Origin: Zygosaccharomyces rouxii
Taxonomy: Eukaryota > Ascomycota > Saccharomycetes > Saccharomycetales > Saccharomycetaceae
Assembly: GCF_000026365.1 (NCBI RefSeq)
Contig: NC_012996.1
Location: 1,612,001 to 1,676,000, forward strand
Direction of reading: 5' to 3'
DNA: 64,000 nt
Made by a program: the position numbers and the translations under genes. This document shows, in pieces, positions 10,902 through 19,135 of this stretch. The notes below the pieces were generated by a model. The model ran no database searches. It was not told the origin of the DNA and was given only the letters and a program-made list of their open reading frames with translations. Position 1 is the first letter of the stretch. Each line of letters begins with the position of its first letter.

Positions 10902-11701
10902 ATTCAATGATAATAACAGTGATAAGAATAGTAATAATAATAAAGTAGTAATTATTAAAGAGTTTTTTTAAAGAAAAAAAAAAGAATAAGATAAGAATAA
11001 GAATATGAATGAAACTAAGAATTACGCGGTATTAACCTTTTTTCTATTATTATTGAAACGGCAACGACAGTAACGACATACACAATGAAATCTTTTTTCT
11101 CCTCTACTCATCTCCTCTTTTTTAAACTAAACTAAATTAAATTAAATTAAACAAGACGTAAAGGTGATTTGATTTCAATTTGAATTTTATTATTATTATT
11201 TTCTATTTTTCATTTTCACGTTTGTTTGTTGTTTTTTTCTGTCTCCTCCCTCCTTCCTAGTGGCCGATCCTCAATCCTTCCTCTTTTTTTCAACATGCAA
11301 TGAGTGATACAATACAATGGAAATAAAAAGGAAAGGTCTTATCGTGGTGATACTGGTTAACACGATTTTTGTCCTTCCATAACTTCGATAGTCATCTTAA
11401 TCATCGTCATTAGGCTTCAAATCAAACTGATTTTACTCAATTGATTCAACTTTAAATTAGATCTATTCATTACGTATAGATACAAATATTATATATAACT
11501 GTATTTTAGCTCCCATTTGACTGTTAGTCGCATCTTTTGGCCCTTGTTAGCGGAAGTTCCGATCATTGTCGACGAAGCGATCCAATCCATTTTTTTCACC
11601 ATAAAGATGACAACTAACAAACAAACACGTAAAGGATTCGCTATACTATAACGTAGTAGAGAGAGGTTAAGACCAAGGAACAATTGAGTTACAATTGTAA
11701 T
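10902..11701. other. Intergenic region GLC7-EMP24
   Basis: This 800-base AT-rich gap separates tandem genes. It holds runs of TTTTT and repeated ATTAAATT and AATAATAAT words near 10930-11200 (GLC7 terminator region), then the EMP24 promoter. No convincing small gene or RNA was seen. Confidence 0.5.
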
Positions 11702-12307
11702 ATGATTGCACTGCAATTCGTTGTAACGTTTCTATTAGCATTAACGGTTTCTGCGCATAACGTCGCTTTACCACCATATGGTCGAAGATGCTTTTTCGAG
11801 GATTTAAACAAAGGTGATGAAATTTCAATTTCATTCCAATTTGGTGATAGGGACCCTCAATCATCAACACAGTTAACTGGTGATTTTTTCCTCTATGATT
11901 CGAATGGTAAAGACGTCTTAAAGGCTAGTAGAGATGTTTCTTATGGTGACGCAACTATAAATGCACCAACAAAGGGTAGATATTCATACTGTTTTTCAAA
12001 TGAAAATTCCAATTCTCAGACAAAAGATGTTACTTTCAACGTCCATGGTGTTGTTTGGATTGATTTAGATGATCCAAATTCTGATACTTTAGATAGCGCT
12101 GTTAGAAAATTATCAAAATTGATTAAAGAGGTGGAGGATGAACAAAGTTATATTGTAATTAGAGAAAGGACGCACAGAAACACTGCAGAATCAACAAATG
12201 ATCGTGTCAAATGGTGGTCAGTCTTTCAACTAGGTGTCGTTGCTATCAACTCTTTATTTCAAATATACTATTTGAAAAGATTCTTCGAAGTTACCTCGAT
12301 GGTCTAA
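11702..12307 (+). CDS. EMP24: p24-family COPII cargo adaptor Emp24
   Basis: This is a 201-residue type I membrane protein with a signal peptide (about 1-18, ending V-S-A), a GOLD domain containing the conserved cysteines and the Y-G-R-R-C-F-F-E-D motif, a coiled coil, a C-terminal transmembrane segment (around 175-192) and a short cytosolic tail with Phe-Phe. The stretch R-E-R-T-H-R-N-T-A-E-S-T-N-D-R-V-K-W-W-S is identical to S. cerevisiae Emp24 (YGL200C). It packages GPI-anchored proteins and other cargo into ER-derived COPII vesicles with Erv25, Erp1 and Erp2. The ATG at 11702 was chosen over an upstream TTG because it starts a proper signal peptide. Confidence 0.97.
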   Translation: MIALQFVVTFLLALTVSAHNVALPPYGRRCFFEDLNKGDEISISFQFGDRDPQSSTQLTGDFFLYDSNGKDVLKASRDVSYGDATINAPTKGRYSYCFSNENSNSQTKDVTFNVHGVVWIDLDDPNSDTLDSAVRKLSKLIKEVEDEQSYIVIRERTHRNTAESTNDRVKWWSVFQLGVVAINSLFQIYYLKRFFEVTSMV

Positions 12308-12485
12308 GAAAAGAAAAAAAGAATTATTACGTTTTACTAGGTTTATCATAGTATATACGATGGCATAAAAATACATGATTCATTGGTAAATGATATAATA
12401 TTGCGAAATTGATCTGATCTATCAGGGATCAGGTTCATCGGCCAAATAAGTATAGGCACGGTGGGCGGAAAAAAGGAAAAATAAT

Positions 12486-12557
12486 TGCCATTCCCGGGAA
12501 TCGAACCTGGGTCTGCTCGGCCACAACGAGCTGTACTAACCACTATACTAGAATGGC
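12486..12557 (-). tRNA. tRNA-His (GTG)
   Basis: Read on the minus strand, the gene begins GCCATTC and ends GAATGGC with discriminator A, giving a paired 7-bp acceptor stem. The box B sequence GGTTCGATTCC is exact, and the anticodon loop TTGTGGC gives GTG. No intron is present. It closely matches yeast tRNA-His. Confidence 0.97.
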
Positions 12558-12676
12558 AAGGAAACTTGTTGTTGAGTGAAGTAATTCGTATGCTACCCAC
12601 TTCTCTGAAATGATCATTCTTTTCATGTAAAAAAATCTTTTTTCTTGTAAAGAACTTTGTAGCGGGAAAAAATGAA

Positions 12677-12749
12677 AGCCCTGCAGGGGGCTCGAACCCC
12701 TAACCTTGTGATTAAGAGTCACACGCGCTACCGATTGCGCCAGCAAGGC
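12677..12749 (-). tRNA. tRNA-Lys (CTT)
   Basis: Read on the minus strand, the gene starts GCCTTGC and ends GCAGGGC plus one discriminator base. The anticodon stem-loop TGTGA-CTCTTAA-TCACA gives CTT, and box B is GGTTCGAGCCC. It is intronless and nearly identical to yeast tRNA-Lys(CTT). It lies 119 bases from tRNA-His on the same strand. Confidence 0.97.
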
Positions 12750-13323
12750 TTATTGAACTTGTTGTCTGTCGGAAATTTTGTGTTGTCCTCATTATCCTGA
12801 AATTGCGAAGTCCCCTAATGATCAGCGCTCAAGAAATACCTTGGCTGACCGAGCTTGAGTAAAAATCCATTTCAGAGGGCTACATCTCTTGTGATCACAT
12901 CTTTTGCGATACATCGAGAATAAACCTAAATGCTCTTTCTTCTGATATTCTTACCAAATCTCAATAGTAAAAATAGTACTGGAGTCATTGCTACGAAAAG
13001 GAATCCTCGAAGGAAACCCGCCCAGCCTGTAAGCGGCTAATAGAGGGAAACTTGCACCATATGCAGCACTTATAGGGATGTTGGCTGCTACTGTAGATGC
13101 TGCAACTGTCGGATTTTATGCGACAGTATAAGTGAGACAAGGCAATGAGACTAAATCCGCGCCGCCCAACCAACTCAAATTTCCGCCATGATAGAATTTG
13201 GGACCTTTTTGAAGGTCCGGCCTCTAAAAACGCAATAAAAAGTAGACATTAGTTGATGCTTAAAAGTAGTACTATACATAACATGATCATTATTGCTATA
13301 CATCTGCTCATCCCTGTGAGTCT
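12750..13323. other. Intergenic region tRNA-Lys to BTN2
   Basis: This 574-base gap lies at a synteny junction. It was checked for LTR ends (TGTTG...CAACA) next to the tRNA genes and for further tRNAs; none was convincing. Open frames here are short and unlike known proteins. Confidence 0.4.
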
Positions 13324-14220
13324 TCAACAATCCTCTAGAATGGCGGAGCCCGTAGGAGCACGGCTGGCCAACTGTCTGAACCGGTTGACCTCTTCGTCTT
13401 CCACTTCCTCTAGTATTGGTGAGTTACGTTCGTGTTGCTTGGACTTTTGGTCCTGAGAGAAATTGATGTTAATCTTGAGAGGAGTGTGTTCTTCTGGTTC
13501 TTGCACAGTAGGTTCGCTTTGTAGCCTCTGTTCTTGTTGCTGTGAGTCAACATCTTGCTCACATGGTTCCGCGTCCTCTACCTGGTGTTCCTCTGGAGCC
13601 TGTACATCCGATAGGCTCACATTACCATTTTTTACCAGTAAAATATTCCACACAGCATGGCTATACGATTCATCCAATTGGCATCCGATAACTTCTAGAT
13701 CATCGATGTTGACACCGAGATCAAATTCCTTCGCCACACCATCCGCATGGCTTATAATGGATAATTCATCACCTCTCTGGCTTAACTCTATCTTGTAATC
13801 TTTGAATGCCTGACGAGCCACACGACGGCAAATGGCATCTACATTCAACTTAGACATTGCTTGATTTGTTAGCGAGTTCTCATCAGCTTGTTCTTCCACT
13901 AATTCACCGAACAACCCAGAGTAGTGATATGTTGGTCTGTATAACTGATCTTTTAACACCGATAACTCATGGTTTATCTCATGGCGTAGATGATCTCTGG
14001 GCAGTTTTTTGTGGAGTGACAAGACGTACCCACGATCAGTTTCTGTCACTTTGTATCTCAATGGTACTGGTGCACGTTGTCTGGGGATTCTATGAGTTGG
14101 AATTCTCATAGGACCATTATGAACCCTGCGTCTCTTTGGTTCCTGTGTGAGAAACATGGGGTCCATGAACATGCTTGGCATAGCATCAAAATAGTATGGA
14201 GATTGTAGTGTAGAAAACAT
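13324..14220 (-). CDS. BTN2: Btn2/Cur1 protein-sorting chaperone
   Basis: The 298-residue protein shares three landmarks with S. cerevisiae Btn2: an N-terminal block M-F-S-x-x-x-S-P, a central R-G-D-E-L-S-I-(I/L)-S block, and a nearly invariant C-terminus (S-P-(L/I)-L-E-(D/E)-V-E-D-E-E-V-(D/N)-R, ending in I-(I/L)-E). Btn2 and its ohnolog Cur1 bind Hsp70/Hsp42 and steer misfolded proteins to specific deposits. They also affect prion curing and late endosome-Golgi sorting. Here one gene stands where S. cerevisiae has two (YGR142W, YPR158W). Its length is between Cur1 (252) and Btn2 (410). A Gln/Glu-rich stretch lies at about 215-245. A heat shock element lies about 155 bp upstream. Confidence 0.92.
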   Translation of the reverse strand: MFSTLQSPYYFDAMPSMFMDPMFLTQEPKRRRVHNGPMRIPTHRIPRQRAPVPLRYKVTETDRGYVLSLHKKLPRDHLRHEINHELSVLKDQLYRPTYHYSGLFGELVEEQADENSLTNQAMSKLNVDAICRRVARQAFKDYKIELSQRGDELSIISHADGVAKEFDLGVNIDDLEVIGCQLDESYSHAVWNILLVKNGNVSLSDVQAPEEHQVEDAEPCEQDVDSQQQEQRLQSEPTVQEPEEHTPLKININFSQDQKSKQHERNSPILEEVEDEEVNRFRQLASRAPTGSAILEDC

Positions 14221-14372
14221 TGGTAGTAATTGTAGATCTGTAGTAAATATGCTGATTGACTTGTTGATTTGTTACAATCTGAATGTTACATCACAACCAT
14301 ATCTCCGTCCAACATCACTTTTTATACCTTTCCTTTGCATTTGGCTGTCGCTCGAGGATTGATCTCGATTGT

Positions 14373-14395
14373 TTCTAGAAGGTTCCTGCAACTTC
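14373..14395. promoter_or_regulatory. Heat shock element upstream of BTN2
   Basis: TTC-TA-GAA-GG-TTC-CT-GCA-AC-TTC: four of five alternating nTTCn/nGAAn units are perfect and correctly phased, and one (GCA for GAA) has a single mismatch. This is a strong Hsf1 site by sequence. It lies 153-175 bp upstream of the BTN2 start, and S. cerevisiae BTN2 is a strongly heat-induced Hsf1 target. Confidence 0.85.
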
Positions 14396-14483
14396 TCGCG
14401 CGGCTGAAGTCACACTGACAAGAAATTCCGGAGAACAATAGTAATAAGACCAAACCGATATAATAATTATATTCTATGAACTT

Positions 14484-15821
14484 CTAACCTGTAAAATAAT
14501 CCATTACAAAGCACAAAACTCCTCTCCACGTTAATATTCTTAAAATGGAACGTAACCATCTTGGTTTTACTTTATAAAGCAAAATTCCACAATTATCACC
14601 AATTAAATCATTCTTTTCAGCGTCTAAACCTTCGCCCTTCTTAATTAGCCTTCTAGCCGGACAACCTTTCCAAAAATTCCACCAGACAAATCGGGGACAT
14701 AACGACATCCGGGGTAGGTTTTTATCTAGAGGCCCTGTTGGTCCATCGATGTATCTCCATTGTACTGGACACCACCTTTGTCTGGAATCTCCCCATGGCA
14801 ACTGTTTGTCACCCCAATGTCCTCTGAAATGAAGCCAATTTACTCCTATAGATTCTTCACGATCACTACTGGGTATAATTTTTTCACCATCAAAGACGTA
14901 TGCATAATAATTCATTGAGGGGTCCCACATAGGTCCCCTATCGGTGAAATCACTTAGTGGCATAAAGAAAAATGGAACATCATGAGCATGTTGGCCCACA
15001 GATGCGTAGTTCGCATGCGTACCACTAGCACTAAAGATTAGCGGTCTATGAACGATCTCAGGAGTTAATTTACCGTTTCTACGACGTAGCTTTTTGACTT
15101 TTTCCACAGCTTCGAATCTGTATGCACTACCACCACCATGGGCACTCATCCAAATGTATCTGGGTTCACCTCTATAGAATCTGACTAGAGAATGCTCCCA
15201 GTCTCCAACATGATTCCCCCAGGGACCATACCCCATTATAAATGGTCCTAAGTTGAAAGGATAGAAATAAAACCAAAATGCATCTACCCAACCATTACCC
15301 TTATCCACAACCATAAGCACTGCAGGTCCATTTTTGATGTGACCAGTACCGTATTCTGGTCTTGAACCCAATAACCATTTAGGATCTTTGTCGAAATCGT
15401 CTCTACTCGTTAGAAATGTATCACGACTTGAAATATTATTGTAAGTGCCATTAAAAAGTTTGTAATAGTAGTTTAGTTGTAAGCTGGATAATTTTAACGT
15501 TTCAAGGGGGTCAGTGACATTATTACCTTGAGCATCTTTGATGTCAAAATGGGTAACATATTCAGCAATGTCTGATGGCCAGTACCTTTCCTCACTATAA
15601 AGGTGTACTAGTGGACAGTTATCAATAATATAATCCGGTATTTGACCATTCTTCTTCAAACTCCTATTAGAATCGTCTAATTTATTTGGAGGCACAAGCG
15701 GCGGCAGAATCGTCTTCTGGTCTTGGGGAGCTTCCAATCCGACAAATGGATCATCATCGGCCCATGGTACGAATACTGCTAGGCACAGATTTATGAATAT
15801 TGATAGCCAAACCCATCCCAT
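14484..15821 (-). CDS. VPS62: Vps62/Tda6 vacuolar sorting protein
   Basis: The 445-residue protein belongs to the Vps62 (DUF946) family. It has a hydrophobic N-terminal signal-like segment (about 3-18), many Trp-rich blocks such as G-P-W-G-N-H-V-G-D-W-E-H and S-A-H-G-G-G, and a Cys/Arg-rich C-terminus. Vps62 and its ohnolog Tda6 (YGR141W, YPR157W, 467 residues) are implicated in cytoplasm-to-vacuole protein sorting; the biochemical function is unknown. The ATG at 15819-15821 was chosen because the further upstream initiation codon is GTG. It is followed by BTN2/CUR1 on the same strand, as on both S. cerevisiae paired regions. Confidence 0.93.
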   Translation of the reverse strand: MGWVWLSIFINLCLAVFVPWADDDPFVGLEAPQDQKTILPPLVPPNKLDDSNRSLKKNGQIPDYIIDNCPLVHLYSEERYWPSDIAEYVTHFDIKDAQGNNVTDPLETLKLSSLQLNYYYKLFNGTYNNISSRDTFLTSRDDFDKDPKWLLGSRPEYGTGHIKNGPAVLMVVDKGNGWVDAFWFYFYPFNLGPFIMGYGPWGNHVGDWEHSLVRFYRGEPRYIWMSAHGGGSAYRFEAVEKVKKLRRRNGKLTPEIVHRPLIFSASGTHANYASVGQHAHDVPFFFMPLSDFTDRGPMWDPSMNYYAYVFDGEKIIPSSDREESIGVNWLHFRGHWGDKQLPWGDSRQRWCPVQWRYIDGPTGPLDKNLPRMSLCPRFVWWNFWKGCPARRLIKKGEGLDAEKNDLIGDNCGILLYKVKPRWLRSILRILTWRGVLCFVMDYFTG

Positions 15822-16661
15822 GCTTATTTGCTGGACAGGGCACACTTTATTCTCTTATGCTTAGTTATAAAGTTTCTTCCTGAAGGCGAAGCGAAATTGT
15901 ACTATGTATAGGTAGGTACAATGGAATTATGAATCGGGAGTGGAGGGTTCTGCTTGCAAATAGTTGAAATATATATGTAGTGGTATATGAGTTTTGATAG
16001 CTTGAAGTGGTTGATTCTTCACAAACTGTAGGACTTGTCCAAGCTTCAGAAAGAACGATTTTTAATATAACCCAAGCTGGAAAATAGAGGGGGTACGAAT
16101 AATAATCAAGATTTTATACATATATCTAGACCTACGTTTGAAGGATTTTACGATTCCGTTAGACTAATGTGCTCGAGTAAGACTACGGGAAAGCAAGTTC
16201 ATGTTTGAGTTCTGTATAACCGTGAAAAGGATATGAATATCAGGCAAGAAATGTCTTAAGAGTCAACAATACTTCGAATATTGACGTAAACCGTATATCA
16301 TGCACCCTGTCGTTGTTCTTATTTTCATAATTGCTTATAATCTCATTGAGATACCTCCATGTGGAGCGAGGCGAATGGTATACTTTCATGAACAAAACAT
16401 AAACATATACGGTACAAACTCAAGTAGTCAATTTTATTTAGACTTTTGTATACAATATTCTTTCATTCCTGACACTTTTAGCATCAAATCTTAGCCACAA
16501 CTGTATGATTTTGCATAACCACAATACAATCATTAGCTTTTTTTATAAGTTTCTATAAATTCCATGAAGTAAAAACATCTTATAGCTATATTTAACGTCA
16601 ATCGGACAGAACTGTTAATCTTTGCAAGGTCCAGATCCACACGTTCGCCATCTCTTTCACC
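15822..16661. other. Intergenic region VPS62-CBF2
   Basis: This 840-base AT-rich gap holds the VPS62 promoter and the CBF2 terminator. A 64-codon plus-strand open frame (16300-16494) resembles nothing I know and is not called. No RNA gene or LTR was recognised. Confidence 0.45.
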
Positions 16662-18839
16662 CTACAAATCTCCCAACCCATCGAACGTCTCATGTTCACG
16701 TCTCCAATCCTTTACCAATTGTGCAAAATCGGTCAAATCACCACCACCTCTAATCCTTTCACAAAGATCAACTGCTTTATACCTATCCATTCCTCTGTGA
16801 TTAACCAGATATATATAAAACTCCACAATCGTTTTCCTCTCCTTATAAAGTGATTCAAATCCATTTCTCCAGCTTTTATCCTTTTTATTCATACTATGAA
16901 CACATTCATTACCCATCATTGGATTCGGCGTGAACCACTCTAAAACCACAGCTTCTACGCTCTCAATATCAGGATCCAATTTGAAGACAGAAGGTTCTTT
17001 AGGTTCTAGATCTGGCTTCAATTTTTTTTCAACTCTACCATCTTCCTCGGCGGACCTTTTCCCCAACAACTTCTCCAATTTAGCATCAATCTTCTCATCA
17101 ACTAACCGTTCCAACCTATTTTCCAATGCACTGACCTGAGTTCTTATCTGAGCGTTCACTAACTGTTCAACCATATTTTTCAACTCCTCCTCATCTTCAC
17201 TAGCTTCCTCTTCCTCATCTTCCTCTTGTCCGAATCCTTTTTCATCACCTGGCTTAGACGACTTAATCCTATCCCTAAGAGTATCATGCACTAAAGACAA
17301 CTGATGAATGGCAAATTCTCTTGAACTCTTTTTCATCTCCAGTCTATCAAAAATTTGTGAAAGTAATTTTAAAAGAATCTCAAAATTCGACACAGTTTGA
17401 AATTGAACCAGTTGAAATACATCACTCGAAGAAGCCGGGGCAGGAATTGGCACAGATTCTCTCTCCCTTTCATTTTCCTGTAACCCCTGCCCCAACACTA
17501 GTTCCCCCATACCGTAGTCATTCGTCTCAACATCTGCATAAAAGGACTTAAAATCAGGTTTACTCAAAGTATCCGTCTTGAACAAATCATGGTCAGGGAA
17601 CAGTCGATACAAGACGGGTAGCGCCCTCAAAAGATGGATTCTTAAAACTTCAATCAGATCTACAAACCTCTGCGCATCTTGATCTAATCCGCCATGACGC
17701 TTGTAAGACTCGATCTCCGGAAACAATTGCACTAGTAAATCACGTCTCCCCCCCACAATTTTATCGTCAACAGTACCACGGCCCACCCCCAGATTAAAAC
17801 ATTCGACAAAATCCCGAGGAACATTCATTGGGAACGCTTCCTGCAACTCCGGTTGGTACCGCTTGAAGAACTCATACTCCTCCGGTCTCCATGATGGGTA
17901 CTGCAATTTACTCTGGCCAAACCATTCTCGCCGTTTGTAATTCAGCCTACAGTACCGAAACACCGCCGCATAATAGTTCCCCAGGGTCTCTTCCCGAGGA
18001 TAGTCCCCAGGCGATTTACCTCTTACTATTGGCATTTCACGCCAAGAGCCATTTGCATCTCGCAACTCCGGGAACCCTCCACCGTCATGAAAACGAAGAA
18101 AAAAGTACGACGCAAGAGAAACTAAAGGACACACTAATGGATTTGCATGCGACACTACAATAACCGGTTGTCGACTTCTGAGCTGCGGTTCCACGCCGTT
18201 TACATATTCCCCCAGTTGGCTCCATGTATCTAGCTCAACAGAAATACCACCGCCATCTGCATGACCTACCAGTTCCGCGATTCGGATTCGAGATCGCTGC
18301 ATGTAACTCATTTTTGTATACAGTCTCCATTGGAAATCTACCAAAAAGCGTAATTGCTCAAAACAGTTACGAAAGTACTTTTCAGGTAACTGCGAATGCG
18401 GATTCCATAGGTTGGCAGAAATTATGTGTAAATTTTGGGCCAACTGGCCTTGTTCTTCCTCTTGTTCCCTCACCTCTCTGACTCTCGTGATATTTTCGAG
18501 GTATTTTTCATCTAGTTTAGTTACAGCAGCAGTGTCGCCAGTAGAAGCATCGACCTCTCGATGAATTGAACACAGTTTATCAAGAAACTTTAATGATGAG
18601 ATACATTTACGTATCGAAGGTAATGAACCAGTTCCCATTGTATCGATTAGATGCCAATGTACCAACTGCGTAGAAATGGGTAATTTGGCATACTGCTCCG
18701 CATCAAGGGTCTCTTCTCGTAGCTCCTGCTCAACTATACCTTTTTGGACAAGCCATTCAACATATCTCTTGCAGTAGGAACGATATTGATGTGCAGTTCT
18801 TGGCGACAAGGTATCTACAAGCTTTCTTATTTCCTCCAT
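16662..18839 (-). CDS. CBF2: Centromere-binding CBF3a subunit Ndc10/Cbf2
   Basis: The 725-residue protein aligns with Ndc10. The N-terminal block L-V-D-x-L-x-P-R-T-A-H-Q-Y leads into a tyrosine-recombinase-like DNA-binding region without a catalytic function (about 1-430), including L-R-F-L-V-D-F-Q and Y-P-R-E-E-T. A Q-F-Q-T-(V/L)-S-N-F block and an acidic/coiled segment follow. The C-terminal GCR1-type domain contains E-W-F-T-P-N-x-x-x-x-x-x-C-V-H-S-M-N and I-V-E-F-Y-I-Y-L-V-N-H. Ndc10 is the scaffold of the CBF3 complex that binds CDEIII of point centromeres and nucleates the kinetochore. S. cerevisiae Ndc10 has 956 residues, so the linkers here are much shorter while the conserved ends are complete. 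The TPO2/3 neighbour matches YGR138C-YGR140W. Confidence 0.95.
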   Translation of the reverse strand: MEEIRKLVDTLSPRTAHQYRSYCKRYVEWLVQKGIVEQELREETLDAEQYAKLPISTQLVHWHLIDTMGTGSLPSIRKCISSLKFLDKLCSIHREVDASTGDTAAVTKLDEKYLENITRVREVREQEEEQGQLAQNLHIISANLWNPHSQLPEKYFRNCFEQLRFLVDFQWRLYTKMSYMQRSRIRIAELVGHADGGGISVELDTWSQLGEYVNGVEPQLRSRQPVIVVSHANPLVCPLVSLASYFFLRFHDGGGFPELRDANGSWREMPIVRGKSPGDYPREETLGNYYAAVFRYCRLNYKRREWFGQSKLQYPSWRPEEYEFFKRYQPELQEAFPMNVPRDFVECFNLGVGRGTVDDKIVGGRRDLLVQLFPEIESYKRHGGLDQDAQRFVDLIEVLRIHLLRALPVLYRLFPDHDLFKTDTLSKPDFKSFYADVETNDYGMGELVLGQGLQENERERESVPIPAPASSSDVFQLVQFQTVSNFEILLKLLSQIFDRLEMKKSSREFAIHQLSLVHDTLRDRIKSSKPGDEKGFGQEEDEEEEASEDEEELKNMVEQLVNAQIRTQVSALENRLERLVDEKIDAKLEKLLGKRSAEEDGRVEKKLKPDLEPKEPSVFKLDPDIESVEAVVLEWFTPNPMMGNECVHSMNKKDKSWRNGFESLYKERKTIVEFYIYLVNHRGMDRYKAVDLCERIRGGGDLTDFAQLVKDWRREHETFDGLGDL

Positions 18840-18980
18840 CTTATTCTTCTGTTAGTGTTGAGACGAGATGTCCTTACGATGAGCCTATTTACTGATTAAA
18901 ATTTCACTCAATCGATCGCACGGCTTCTTAAATCCACACACCCGACATTACTTGGTAGAGCCATACAGGGACAGCAGGTA

Positions 18981-19003
18981 TTCACTCACTCCGGCTGAGT
19001 GAA
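18981..19003. promoter_or_regulatory. 8-bp inverted repeat in the CBF2/TPO divergent promoter
   Basis: TTCACTCA (18981-18988) and its exact complement TGAGTGAA (18996-19003) are separated by CTCCGGC. The perfect dyad symmetry in a 274-base divergent promoter suggests a binding site for a dimeric regulator. The factor is unknown. Confidence 0.45.
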
Positions 19004-19105
19004 GAAAGATATAAATAATGGATGAGAAGAGCGATTTACTTCGGAATTTCTCAGGGTTTCTTTCCATAGGAAGAGTTAAGTAAATCTCAGAAGTATTATC
19101 GATTA

Positions 19106-19135
19106 ATGTTATCATGTCGGATCGTTCAAGTTTAG
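19106..19135 (+). promoter_or_regulatory. Upstream ORF overlapping the TPO2/3 start
   Basis: An ATG at 19106 opens a 9-codon frame that ends in TAG at 19133-19135, passing through the main ATG at 19114 in another frame. If it is in the mRNA leader it would lower translation of the transporter. Presence in the leader is inferred, since the transcription start is not visible. Confidence 0.35.

Noticed and set aside
12750..13323. Possible LTR remnant next to the tRNA genes
   Set aside because: No matched TGTTG/CAACA ends and no target-site duplication were found.
16300..16494. 64-codon frame between VPS62 and CBF2
   Set aside because: AT-rich intergenic chance frame without similarity or context.
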